DNA of 64,000 nt. Origin: Spirochaetia bacterium UBA2205. GTDB taxonomy: Bacteria; Spirochaetota; UBA4802; UB4802. The position numbers and the translations under genes were made by a program. Location: positions 136,277-200,276 of the forward strand of contig DCUV01000032.1 in assembly GCA_002328585.1 (NCBI GenBank), read 5' to 3'. Below are positions 18,756 to 27,515 of the stretch, piece after piece. A model generated the notes under the pieces. That model did not search any database and was not told where the DNA came from. It saw only the letters and a program-made list of their open reading frames with translations. Every line of letters begins with the position of its first letter. Within the stretch, counting starts at the first letter, position 1.

Positions 18756-18908
18756 TTACTTCTGTGCTGGAGCTTCAACAGGAGCTTCTTCTGCTGGCTG
18801 TTCCTGAACCTGCTGTTCTGGAGCTGGTGCTTCTTCTTTTTTGCAGCCAACAAATGCTACAGCAACTGCAAATACAGCGATAAGAATAAGAGATGCAATC
18901 TTCTTCAT
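18756..18908 (-). CDS. Very small Glu/Ala/Pro-rich lipoprotein, 50 residues
   Basis: Fifty codons from ATG 18908, with an excellent AAAGGAG ribosome-binding site 11 bases upstream and a strong terminator 21 bases after the stop. The signal sequence has two lysines, a hydrophobic core and a lipobox (VGC, Cys22). The mature chain of only 28 residues begins CKKEEAPAP and is a low-complexity Glu/Gln/Pro/Ala tail ending in AQK. It would be a surface- or periplasm-exposed lipid-anchored peptide. Its own ribosome-binding site and terminator suggest high, independent expression. Function unknown. Confidence 0.82.
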   Translation of the reverse strand: MKKIASLILIAVFAVAVAFVGCKKEEAPAPEQQVQEQPAEEAPVEAPAQK

Positions 18909-18987
18909 AATACTTTCACTCCTTTATAATAATAAAATTTATTTTATTGTTTATTACTCAACCATTAATCACGGATATAAAAAAAAA

Positions 18988-19392
18988 TCAAGTACTAATC
19001 AAAAAATTTTTTTGATATGCAGAACGACATGTTGCAGATTCCCATACCACTATACTCAATAATTTTATTTCTGTATTGTTATCTTTTGAATATTGACCCA
19101 GTTTTATACTCATATTTTCATATATAATCCTTGACAAATGTTCTGAGCTAGGATTTAAACTTTTAAATACATCGACGTCATTTAAATTTTTATGATCAAA
19201 TTCATCCAGAACTTCTTTAATCATGGCTCTAAGATCATGGAAGTCAATCATTATTCCTATGTCATTGAGCTTTTCACCACACACCGATATTTCAATCTTC
19301 CAGTTGTGCCCATGAATATTTTCACATCTGCCTTTATACCCTATAAGCTGGTGGGCGGCTGAAATATAATCTTCAACTGTTAGTATATACAT
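18988..19392 (-). CDS. queD: 6-carboxy-5,6,7,8-tetrahydropterin synthase family protein
   Basis: 134 residues. ATG 19392 is chosen because GAGG precedes it and the protein then begins MYILTVEDYISAAH, as in QueD; the frame is open 93 bases further upstream. Zinc ligands are His14, His27 and His29 (HGHNW), and Cys23 is the expected catalytic cysteine. QueD turns dihydroneopterin triphosphate into carboxytetrahydropterin on the way to queuosine. No other queuosine genes are near. Confidence 0.92.
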   Translation of the reverse strand: MYILTVEDYISAAHQLIGYKGRCENIHGHNWKIEISVCGEKLNDIGIMIDFHDLRAMIKEVLDEFDHKNLNDVDVFKSLNPSSEHLSRIIYENMSIKLGQYSKDNNTEIKLLSIVVWESATCRSAYQKNFLIST

Positions 19393-19434
19393 GGTTTTTT
19401 CACCTCGCAACAATATAATAATGCATGGAGTAGT

Positions 19435-19462
19435 ATTATAATCAAATAAACATAATTGTAAA
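19435..19462 (-). promoter_or_regulatory. Sigma-70-like promoter of queD
   Basis: On the minus strand TTTACA is followed by a 16-base spacer and TATAAT, 43 bases upstream of the queD ATG. Inferred from consensus match only. Confidence 0.55.
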
Positions 19463-19616
19463 CTTGTTTTAACAATATGGAGCAATACACACCCTTACGA
19501 TACCACAATAGCACAATAACAAACTACTATCAACAGTACTGAACCATGCAATAACTATAACCAGTTAAACAATGAAATTGGCAACAATATACCTGTTGAA
19601 CAATTACCTGCATATT

Positions 19617-20651
19617 TCAGGCAAGCATGGTTACTATCCTTGCAACTTTTTCTATTTCTCGTTTTGTCAGAGCAGGATACATTGGCAATGAAAACAGCTT
19701 TTTGGACAATCTATCACTATGAGGAAAATCAAGATTACGCAGTTTCATATACTGATGCAGTGGTACATCAATTGGATGATAAATCTCTATTGCATTTTTT
19801 TTAAAGTACTTATCAACAATATCAGGCTGAGCATCAAACAAAACAGGGAATGTCTGATAGGTAAAGTGCTCGCTGAAAGCATAAAAGGTACTGTGATGGG
19901 TTTTACTCAATGCATCATAGTATATGCGAGCAATATCGCGTCTTCGCTTAACAAAATCCTTTAATTTAAGCAACTGATTTATACCCATCGCAGCGTGTAC
20001 ATCACTCATGCAATATTCAAATCCAGCAATATGTTCATGGGGCATTCCATTCCGTATATCGCGGATATATGAAAAATAGCGCGAATTATTGGTAAATATC
20101 ATACCGCCCATTTCCGTGGTAATCATCATTGATGGAGCAAACGATGCAACAGCAAATGATGGCGCTGTATCAAAAAGCTCGCCAGCATCCATACCAATAG
20201 CATGGGAAATATCAAGAATGCAAGGGATTGCACTATCATTAAGGTTTAACTGTGCTGGAAAACCAAATGTATGCCCAACAACTATCGCTTTCGTTTTTTG
20301 GGTGATAGCTCCCTGTATATTTTCCTTTGATGGATGATAACAGTTTTCGGCAATATCAACAAGAACAGGAATAGCGCCAATAACATGACATGCCTTGAGC
20401 GGTGCAGCATCAAAATATGATGGAATAATAACCTCATCTCCAGCCGTAATACCCAGTGCAGTAAATATACAATGGTAAGCTCCAAAAATCGAGTTGGTAG
20501 CAAGAGCATATTTTATGCCAATAGTAGTGCTCAATGCCTGCTCAAACTGCTTCACAACAGAACCGGAAGCTAAATTATCCTGGATAAGACAATCCAGTAC
20601 TCCTTCTAATTCTTTTCGTGTAATTGTTGGTTTACTCGCAACTATCTTCAT
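19617..20651 (-). CDS. DegT/DnrJ/EryC1/StrS-family protein lacking the PLP lysine
   Basis: 344 residues, slightly shorter than the usual 360-390. It has the fold signatures of sugar aminotransferases: the N-terminal SKPTITRKELEGV start, the Asp147 motif LDISHAIG and the TTEMGG turn. At the position where the Schiff-base lysine normally sits (SFxxTK) the sequence is SFAPSM, so the lysine is replaced by Met175 (codon 20127-20129, ATG). This is not the histidine of ColD-type dehydratases. The protein may therefore be non-catalytic in transamination. No sugar biosynthesis genes are adjacent. Confidence 0.85.
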   Translation of the reverse strand: MKIVASKPTITRKELEGVLDCLIQDNLASGSVVKQFEQALSTTIGIKYALATNSIFGAYHCIFTALGITAGDEVIIPSYFDAAPLKACHVIGAIPVLVDIAENCYHPSKENIQGAITQKTKAIVVGHTFGFPAQLNLNDSAIPCILDISHAIGMDAGELFDTAPSFAVASFAPSMMITTEMGGMIFTNNSRYFSYIRDIRNGMPHEHIAGFEYCMSDVHAAMGINQLLKLKDFVKRRRDIARIYYDALSKTHHSTFYAFSEHFTYQTFPVLFDAQPDIVDKYFKKNAIEIYHPIDVPLHQYMKLRNLDFPHSDRLSKKLFSLPMYPALTKREIEKVARIVTMLA

Positions 20652-20830
20652 AACATATTTTTTTTAACTTTTAATCAATGGTAACCTTGCGTATTACCTC
20701 TATTTGGTCAAGCATCATTTTTTATTTTGAAAATTAAATAAAGCAGCATTTACATAATTCCGATAATTACTATGCAGATACCCCGGATGACTGTCTGTAT
20801 AATTTTATGGCTTTTACAAGGAGGAAATTT

Positions 20831-21676
20831 ATGCGTAATCATCCTGTATATATAGTATGGGCGATAGTTCTCATGATCAGTCTTTTGTCATCATGTGCGC
20901 CCAACAGCGTTATGACCAAACGCAATGACACATTCACCTTTGGGCAGAATGAAGAAAATTCCACTACAAATGATTCGCCTGTTTATTCAGACATGAATCC
21001 AAATGTTGCGGCCACAAACACTGATGAAAAATCAAACTACTATCAGGTTGGCATGGCAAGCTGGTATGGAAGAGAATTTCAAGGGAGATTGACTGCATCT
21101 GGCGAACCATTTGACATGAACAAATATACTGCTGCTCACCGCACCCTTCCCTTTGGCAGCATCATTATGGTAACAAATTTAGAGAATGGAAAAAAAATAC
21201 AGGTTACTGTCAACGACAGGGGTCCATTCAAAAAAAACAGGATACTTGATGTATCTTACAAAGCTGCCAGAGATCTGGGTATGCTTGAAAAAGGTGAAGC
21301 AAAAGTGGGAATATCCGTAGTATCATATGGCAATGATTCGCAGCCGGGTAACAAATCCAGTGATGTTGGTGTATTCGGAGAAGCTGTTGAGGATACTAAC
21401 TATCAGGAAAACACCTATGAAAAATCAAGTATTGAAAGTGGCATTGCAATACAAACTGGAGCATTTTATTCAAAGCTCAATGCTGATAAATTAAAAGAAA
21501 AGATAGAAGGGCTTGTTGATAAACCAGTTGTAGTTGTAAAAGAAGGTTACTTTTATAAAGTTCGCATTACCAATCTTGATGACAATCAAATTAGTAAATA
21601 TAGAAATATTTTAAAAAAGAATGACATTCCATCATACAAGATAAGTATAAGTGATACCAGCGGTGAGGCGCCTTGA
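20831..21676 (+). CDS. rlpA: RlpA-like lipoprotein with SPOR domain
   Basis: 281 residues from ATG 20831, preceded by AGGAGG. The lipobox is LLSSC with Cys22. A double-psi beta-barrel (about 75-165) has the ASWYG, TASGE and NDRGPF motifs of RlpA lytic transglycosylases, and a SPOR domain (about 200-281) would bind denuded glycan strands at the septum. RlpA cleaves peptidoglycan lacking stem peptides. A terminator overlaps the stop codon. One copy of the GGCGATAGTT decamer sits in its signal sequence. Confidence 0.93.
   Translation: MRNHPVYIVWAIVLMISLLSSCAPNSVMTKRNDTFTFGQNEENSTTNDSPVYSDMNPNVAATNTDEKSNYYQVGMASWYGREFQGRLTASGEPFDMNKYTAAHRTLPFGSIIMVTNLENGKKIQVTVNDRGPFKKNRILDVSYKAARDLGMLEKGEAKVGISVVSYGNDSQPGNKSSDVGVFGEAVEDTNYQENTYEKSSIESGIAIQTGAFYSKLNADKLKEKIEGLVDKPVVVVKEGYFYKVRITNLDDNQISKYRNILKKNDIPSYKISISDTSGEAP
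20860..20869 (+). repeat. Dispersed decamer GGCGATAGTT, copy inside rlpA
   Basis: Exact copy read as codons for Ala-Ile-Val in the signal peptide. Confidence 0.7.
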
Positions 21677-21691
21677 AAAAGCGCCTTTTTT
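21666..21691 (+). terminator. Rho-independent terminator of rlpA
   Basis: Stem AGGCGC/GCGCCT with a 9-base loop, followed by five T residues. The 5' arm lies in the last sense codons and the TGA stop is in the loop. Confidence 0.8.
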
Positions 21692-22170
21692 ATTATCAGT
21701 GTACTATATTCCTAATATTTATAAATGATTAATAGTACCATTAATAATTAGTTTACAGTATTTTTTTAGATACGATTATATTCGATAGTTATCGGTAATA
21801 GATAATCAACTCCGGAAGGAGGAATCTATGAACATTGGATAAACTACCTGTATCACCATCAAACATTTAACGTTGCTTAAACTCCAATGCTGAGCACTGC
21901 GAGCCCCCCTAAACACCTTTATCTTTCTCTTTATTAACGATTCTGAAAAGAAGTTAAATGCCGTATGCAGGCATTTAACCATATTGCTTACCGCAAACGA
22001 AGCATCGAAAAGAACTGAAAGCAGGTGCATCGGTCAATACCATATGGGACCGCCTTCTGAAGTACTATCACCTATAAAATAAATGATAATTAGCTTGCGA
22101 TCATACATCAATATTTCATATTGGATATTGGATAGTTTATTGCATAGTAATAATGTTATTTTAGCAAATA
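21677..22170. other. 494-bp gene-poor region, possibly relic
   Basis: After the rlpA terminator, 21830-22080 is less AT-rich than its flanks. It has a strong AGGAGG site before a four-codon reading frame (ATG 21828 to TAA), and a 9-bp hairpin at 21954-21978 (TTAAATGCC, 7-base loop, GGCATTTAA). A palindrome containing CGATAGTTATCG lies at 21783. I recognise no gene or RNA family; it could be an unnamed small RNA or a decayed mobile element. Confidence 0.4.
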
Positions 22171-23295
22171 ATGAAAACACAGCGATTAGACTTTATAGAT
22201 TATCTGAGAGCATGGGCACTGATCATCATGATCGAAGTCCATGTTGTAAATTGTTTCATGCTCCCTCCATTGCGAAATACCATGTGGTTTGATATTCTGA
22301 ATTTTATCAATGGATTGGTAGCACCAGCATTCATTTTTATTTCAGGTTTTTCTTTTATAATCGCAACGTATGGCAAAAGAAAAGAGCTTATACAATTTGG
22401 CTCAACTTTTTTTAAACGAGTTAGCAGAATATTTTTAATTGTAATTATAGGATATTTAATCCATATCCCTTACTTTTCATTAAAAAATATTATTATCTAT
22501 GCCACCCCTATAGAAATGAATTCTTTTTATAATGCTGACGTATTACAATGTATTGGCTCAGGATTATTACTACTGCTCCTTTTGCGAATGGTAATTCCAT
22601 CTGACAGACTTTATCATGGTGCTATTACATTATATGGATTAACGGTTGTTATAGCAAGTCCTTATATATGGACTATAGATTTTTCGCAATGGATTCCATT
22701 ACCATTAGCATGTTATTGCAACGAACTTCATGGTTCTTTTTTCCCCATATTTCCATGGCATGGCTTTTTATTTTTAGGTGCTGCTTATGGTATCATCTAC
22801 ATTAATATTCCTTCTATTAAAAAAAAGCTATTTTTTACATCATCCATTATCTTTGCCATTTCAATAAGCATTTGTGGTACATTAACTCTTCATTACTTAT
22901 TAAAAAATCAATCATTTACTATAAAACCAAGCCCTCTTTTTTTTATTACACGCTATGCTATGGTCATCACTATAATGTTTATTGTACAACTCTATCTTTC
23001 TTTGAAACAAAAGAGCCATACACTTTTAATCACAATTGGGCAGGAATCCCTGCTGGTTTACTGGTTGCATCTTCAGATTATATACAGACATATCTGGAAC
23101 GGAAAATCATTGGAAGTAATTGTGAATCAACAGTTTGGTATACTGGAAAGTTTGATGGCATTTTTAGCACTTTTATCAGCTATGGTAGTATGTGCACTAG
23201 TCTGGAATAAAATTAAGCAAAATTATCCTATGGTTGCAAAAAAAATTGTCATTGCCATAATAATGCTTGGTGGGGTTACATTTTTTTTATTGTGA
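22171..23295 (+). CDS. DUF1624/HGSNAT-like membrane acyltransferase
   Basis: 374 residues with about ten hydrophobic segments. The first segment contains RLDFIDYLRAWALIIMIEVHV, the signature of the heparan-alpha-glucosaminide N-acetyltransferase-like family, in which a membrane histidine passes acetyl groups from cytoplasmic acetyl-CoA to an exported sugar. A PIFPWHGFLFLGA motif lies midway. Likely modifies cell-envelope glycans, but the substrate is unknown. Monocistronic, downstream of the gene-poor stretch. Confidence 0.82.
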   Translation: MKTQRLDFIDYLRAWALIIMIEVHVVNCFMLPPLRNTMWFDILNFINGLVAPAFIFISGFSFIIATYGKRKELIQFGSTFFKRVSRIFLIVIIGYLIHIPYFSLKNIIIYATPIEMNSFYNADVLQCIGSGLLLLLLLRMVIPSDRLYHGAITLYGLTVVIASPYIWTIDFSQWIPLPLACYCNELHGSFFPIFPWHGFLFLGAAYGIIYINIPSIKKKLFFTSSIIFAISISICGTLTLHYLLKNQSFTIKPSPLFFITRYAMVITIMFIVQLYLSLKQKSHTLLITIGQESLLVYWLHLQIIYRHIWNGKSLEVIVNQQFGILESLMAFLALLSAMVVCALVWNKIKQNYPMVAKKIVIAIIMLGGVTFFLL

Positions 23296-23303
23296 CTACA
23301 CTA

Positions 23304-24119
23304 TCAACTCGATTGTGTAACCTGCGCTAAATAATAAATCGCCTTTTGACTGTTCCCCTGAAACAGGTAACACAGGCTTAATGATAGTAGTGATTCTGCT
23401 TCAGGTGTTGTTCTAATGTGCTTTTCCAGGTGCTTAATCTTTGACGCAATATCGCCCTTACTGTCATTAAAAATTGTTTCAGGAACTGTCGCTACAAACT
23501 CATCAAATTTTTTAAATTCTTGCTTCTGTAATGAAAAATGTATAAGTTCAGCGCTCTCATGTCTGGCACATTTCAAAATTATATCCTGTGCTATATCTTT
23601 GAAGCGAAATGATGCGTAATAACCTTCATATTTACGCAAATAATATAATGCTCCACTATAATTTTTTTGTTCATAGAAAAGAAGGACAATGGCTGTCAAC
23701 GCAACTTTATTTTCAGGATTTTTTGCCAGTACTTCCTTGAAACATGCAAGAGCTGCTTTATAGTGATTTAACTTACTAAAAGCTATACCTTTTACAAGCA
23801 AAGCTATTACAAAATCAGAGTTCAATTTTTTACATTGATTCAAAACAACTATTGCTTTTTTATACTGTCCAATCCTGAAAAAAAGAGTACCTATATTGAA
23901 TAACACAATATAATCCTCTTTAAGCTTAAGTGCTCCCATAAAGCTATCCAGAGCTTCATTGTAACGTTTCATGCGATAATACAATGACCCTAAATTTAAC
24001 AAAGCTGCCCTGAAGGAATTATCCGCCGTAATAATAGATGTATATAACGTTAAAGCTTCCTGGAATTTACCGTCTTGCTCCAGTTTCAGCGCTTCTTTAA
24101 ACTGTACAAGTAAATCCAT
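23304..24119 (-). CDS. TPR-repeat protein
   Basis: 271 residues without a signal peptide. At least four tetratricopeptide units are visible between about 5 and 150, each with the W/A-x-LG-Y/A-F-P pattern, for example NLGSLYYRMKRYNEALDSF. The C-terminal 100 residues are helical but not clear repeats. AAAGGA precedes the ATG. It follows the diguanylate cyclase gene by 51 bp on the same strand, so it may scaffold a c-di-GMP response. Function otherwise unknown. Confidence 0.85.
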   Translation of the reverse strand: MDLLVQFKEALKLEQDGKFQEALTLYTSIITADNSFRAALLNLGSLYYRMKRYNEALDSFMGALKLKEDYIVLFNIGTLFFRIGQYKKAIVVLNQCKKLNSDFVIALLVKGIAFSKLNHYKAALACFKEVLAKNPENKVALTAIVLLFYEQKNYSGALYYLRKYEGYYASFRFKDIAQDIILKCARHESAELIHFSLQKQEFKKFDEFVATVPETIFNDSKGDIASKIKHLEKHIRTTPEAESLLSLSLCYLFQGNSQKAIYYLAQVTQSS

Positions 24120-24170
24120 TGTTTATCCTTTCTTGGAATAATGTATTCTATACCATTTACTATCGACATT

Positions 24171-25235
24171 TTACTTAAAGAGGGCAACTCTATTTCTTCC
24201 CATCTGTTTTGCCTTATATAAAGCCTTATCGGTACGCGCTATGAACCCCTTGATGTCCTTATCCTTATTGGGGTCATACTGTGCAACACCTATGCTGATA
24301 GTTACATGCAAAACATCTTCCTGCCCTTTAAATTGATGTTGCTCAACCAATTTGCGCAACCTTTGAGCAACAATTCCTGCCTGCTCAAGGTGTGTCTGCG
24401 GCAAAATTACGGCAAATTCTTCCCCACCATACCGCGAAGGGATATCCATCTTACGTAAATCTTTTAAAAAAAGCTGGGACACCTCTTTTAAAACGCTATC
24501 GCCCTGCACATGCCCATGGGTATCATTGAATCGTTTAAAATGATCAATGTCACTAATTAAAAGCGATAACGGAACATTATATCGCTGACTGCGCTTCATC
24601 TCTTCCATGAGGCGGATTTCAAAATAATGATGGATATATAACCGTGTCATACGGTCAAGCGTAGACATCAAATACAGACGTGAATTTTCAACAGCAACTG
24701 CGCCAAAGCGGGCAACATAATGTAAAAATTCTTTTTCTGAATTGGTAAATCCTTCCCCTGATATCTTTTTCCCTAAAAGCAAAATCCCCATCAATGAATC
24801 TTTTGATTTCAATGGTACTACAATATAAGGATTTAAGAATGCTATTGCTTTTAAATCCTCAAGAATATCCGGCAATTCCAATAACGTTTCGTATTCTATA
24901 GGATAAGGGTTATTAGCAAGAAATCCAATTAATGGGCTGGTTTCAAGTAATACGATACCATTCTTACATTCAGTATCATAGCCTTTGGTCATGTGTATGT
25001 AATAGTCGTTTACATCAATATCCTTCTGCAAAAGAAGTGCAACCTGCTCTACAAACATCTGACCAATACAACTGTATAATAACGATTCAACCAGGCTTTC
25101 AAATTGCAGATTGGAAGAAAGGCTTATCCCCATTTCCAGAAGGTTGCGAAGGTCGTATACCTTTTTTTCAAGTCCTTCAAACGTTTCAGGTGTTAATTCT
25201 GTTTCTTCAAAAAAAGTTAAGCCGTTATCTTCCAT
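24171..25235 (-). CDS. GAF-GGDEF diguanylate cyclase
   Basis: 354 residues. A short coiled coil leads into a GAF domain (about 35-185). The GGDEF domain (about 190-354) has the active-site GGEEF (270-274) and an inhibitory-site RxxD (RKMD, 262-265) exactly five residues before it, so product inhibition is expected. It makes cyclic di-GMP from GTP in the cytoplasm. AAGGA precedes the ATG. Forms a likely operon with the TPR gene and is divergent from dut. Confidence 0.94.
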   Translation of the reverse strand: MEDNGLTFFEETELTPETFEGLEKKVYDLRNLLEMGISLSSNLQFESLVESLLYSCIGQMFVEQVALLLQKDIDVNDYYIHMTKGYDTECKNGIVLLETSPLIGFLANNPYPIEYETLLELPDILEDLKAIAFLNPYIVVPLKSKDSLMGILLLGKKISGEGFTNSEKEFLHYVARFGAVAVENSRLYLMSTLDRMTRLYIHHYFEIRLMEEMKRSQRYNVPLSLLISDIDHFKRFNDTHGHVQGDSVLKEVSQLFLKDLRKMDIPSRYGGEEFAVILPQTHLEQAGIVAQRLRKLVEQHQFKGQEDVLHVTISIGVAQYDPNKDKDIKGFIARTDKALYKAKQMGRNRVALFK

Positions 25236-25388
25236 GACTATTCCTTAAATTTTTCTTGTTTTTTTTATGGTGCCAATACGTTATGACTCCATTTATGCAT
25301 AGTGTGTCCCATGCATTGTATTGTTACAACAATTTGTAGTAGATTAATTTCTAAAAAAATTATATACTAATTGAAAAAAATGTCAACA

Positions 25389-25411
25389 ATTATATCATGG
25401 CATGATATAAT
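25389..25411. promoter_or_regulatory. 23-bp palindrome upstream of dut, candidate operator/-10
   Basis: Perfect 11-bp arms (ATTATATCATG and complement) around one central G. Its right arm contains TATAAT (25406-25411), 25 bases before the dut ATG. CATGATATAAT recurs upstream of the radical SAM gene at 35452-35462. Confidence 0.5.
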
Positions 25412-25436
25412 TTATTCATAATTCAATATAATTTAT

Positions 25437-25871
25437 ATGATAACAATAAAGATTACGCTAAAACATGGTGCAAAAAAACCTGATTACTTAACACCCAGTG
25501 CATCAGGTGCTGATATATATACTTTTCTGGATGAACCGGTCACCCTGCAGCCTTTTCAGCGGGCATTGATACCAACCGGATTATCCATTGAATTACCACC
25601 AGGCTATGAAGCACAGATACGACCGCGAAGTGGACTTGCCATAAATCATGGCATTTCTTTACTCAACACACCGGGGACTATTGATGCAGATTACCGTGGT
25701 GAAATACAATTAATTGTTATTAATCTAGGCGACAAACCATTCACCATAGAGAACAATATGCGCATTGCACAGATGATCATTGCTCAAACAGTACCAGCTA
25801 CCTTTACAGTAGTAGCTGAACTTTCAGATACAAAACGAAATAACGGAGGCTTTGGACATACAGGCTTATGA
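25437..25871 (+). CDS. dut: dUTP diphosphatase
   Basis: 144 residues, the normal length of trimeric dUTPases. All five motifs are present: SGADIY (near 22), RPRSGLA (near 62), the uracil-pocket GTIDADYRGEI (near 80), RIAQMII (near 105) and the C-terminal GGFGHTG. It hydrolyses dUTP to dUMP and keeps uracil out of DNA. The stop overlaps the RNase J start by 4 bases (ATGA), so the two are coupled. Confidence 0.97.
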   Translation: MITIKITLKHGAKKPDYLTPSASGADIYTFLDEPVTLQPFQRALIPTGLSIELPPGYEAQIRPRSGLAINHGISLLNTPGTIDADYRGEIQLIVINLGDKPFTIENNMRIAQMIIAQTVPATFTVVAELSDTKRNNGGFGHTGL

Positions 25872-27514
25872 AAGAAAAGAAGATACGAATTATTCCTATA
25901 GGCGGACTTCATGCCATTGGCGGCAATATGCTTGTTATTGAGTACGACAATGAGATGCTCATCATTGACTGCGGGATATCATTCCCCAATGGTGAAACAC
26001 CAGGGATAGATTTTATGATCCCTGATTTTACCTATATTCTGGAAAACAAGCATAAAGTTAAGGGTATAATCATTACTCATGGTCATGAGGACCATATTGG
26101 TGCTATCCCGTTCTTTCTCCAAAAAATTAACGTTCCGGTATATGCTACAAAGCTTACCCTGGGACTTGTTGCAAGCAGGCTTGCCGAACGGCCGGTAAGC
26201 CAGCACACATTTATCGAGATTGAACCCAGAGATACCATCCACATTGGTCCATTTATCATTGAATTTTTACTGGTTAACCATTCTATTATTGATGGTGTGG
26301 GGCTTGCCATAAAAACACCGCTTGGTATAATCATTCATACAGGCGATTTTAAAATAGATTATTCTCCAGTTGATGGAAAGGTTGCCGATCTGCATCGTTT
26401 TGCCGAGTACGGGCAGCAGGATGTGCTGCTCCTCATAAGCGATAGTACCAATGCAACAAAGCCAGGGTACACTCCATCCGAAATAATATTGAAAAAGAAA
26501 CTGCTGGAAATATTTGCCAGATCAAAAGGACGTATTTTTGTAGCAAGTTTTGCTTCTAATATTCACCGTATCCAGCAAGTGCTTGAAGCATCCCAGAAAT
26601 ACAATCGTAAGGTTATTATATCGGGAACTACCATGCAGAAAAATGTGGAGATAGCAACCGAGTTAGGATATCTACAGTATAAAAAAGATCTTATTATTGA
26701 TGCAAAGGATACCGGTAAATACACCCATAAAAAATTGGTGGTGCTGTGTACAGGTTCGCAGGGCGAGCCAATGTCAGCTCTTCATCGCATGGCAAATGGT
26801 ACACACAAGCATTTCAGAATCAGTGCCGGTGATACGGTGGTGATAACAGCATCGGTTATACCGGGCAATGAGCGTATGGTTTATAATGTTATCAATTCAT
26901 TGATGCAGCTAGGCGCTTTAGTATATTATGAACAGGATGAGGATATTCATGTATCCGGTCACGCATCCCAGGAAGAATTAAAATTAATGATTACCCTTAC
27001 TCAACCAAAATACTTTTTACCTGTTCATGGGGAATATCGCCACCTAAAAGCACATGCTGCGCTTGCCGAATCACTCAACATAAAACCTAAAGATATTATT
27101 GTGGCAGAAAATGGTGATATCATTGAGCTTACCGATAAAAGTTTTGAAAAAAGGGGAAGCATCCCACTTTCAACTGTCTATGTAGATGGCAACTATATTG
27201 GTGACATTACCGATGAGGTTATTGCTGAACGCAAAACATTATCTTCGGATGGAGTTATTGTTATAAGTATTGTCATTGGCGACGGCTTGCTACTTTATCC
27301 ACCTGCTATTATTGCCAAGGGTTTCATAGGATTAAAAAATGATAAATTTTTACAGGTTCTCCAGAAAGAATTAAGCGCCACCATAGAAAAACATCTGGCA
27401 CAAAACGCTTCTTCAGAAAATCTATCGGTAGCGGTAAAAAAGCTTGTTAAAATGATTGCCCACCGATTTACCAACAACACCCCATTGGTAGAAACTATCA
27501 TTCAGGAGATTTAA
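25868..27514 (+). CDS. rnj: Ribonuclease J
   Basis: 548 residues. The metallo-beta-lactamase core has the zinc motif HGHEDH (71-76), a beta-CASP domain in the middle and a C-terminal domain. HVSGHASQEEL, the late beta-CASP histidine motif, is present. RNase J degrades mRNA from the 5' end and also cleaves internally. It sits in a dut-rnj-uppP-ftsK plus-strand run; uppP starts 1 base after its stop. Confidence 0.96.
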   Translation: MKEKKIRIIPIGGLHAIGGNMLVIEYDNEMLIIDCGISFPNGETPGIDFMIPDFTYILENKHKVKGIIITHGHEDHIGAIPFFLQKINVPVYATKLTLGLVASRLAERPVSQHTFIEIEPRDTIHIGPFIIEFLLVNHSIIDGVGLAIKTPLGIIIHTGDFKIDYSPVDGKVADLHRFAEYGQQDVLLLISDSTNATKPGYTPSEIILKKKLLEIFARSKGRIFVASFASNIHRIQQVLEASQKYNRKVIISGTTMQKNVEIATELGYLQYKKDLIIDAKDTGKYTHKKLVVLCTGSQGEPMSALHRMANGTHKHFRISAGDTVVITASVIPGNERMVYNVINSLMQLGALVYYEQDEDIHVSGHASQEELKLMITLTQPKYFLPVHGEYRHLKAHAALAESLNIKPKDIIVAENGDIIELTDKSFEKRGSIPLSTVYVDGNYIGDITDEVIAERKTLSSDGVIVISIVIGDGLLLYPPAIIAKGFIGLKNDKFLQVLQKELSATIEKHLAQNASSENLSVAVKKLVKMIAHRFTNNTPLVETIIQEI

Positions 27515-27515
27515 C

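Noticed and set aside
21806..22030. 74-codon minus-strand frame
   Set aside because: No recognisable protein; lies antisense to a block whose plus strand has the strong ribosome-binding site.
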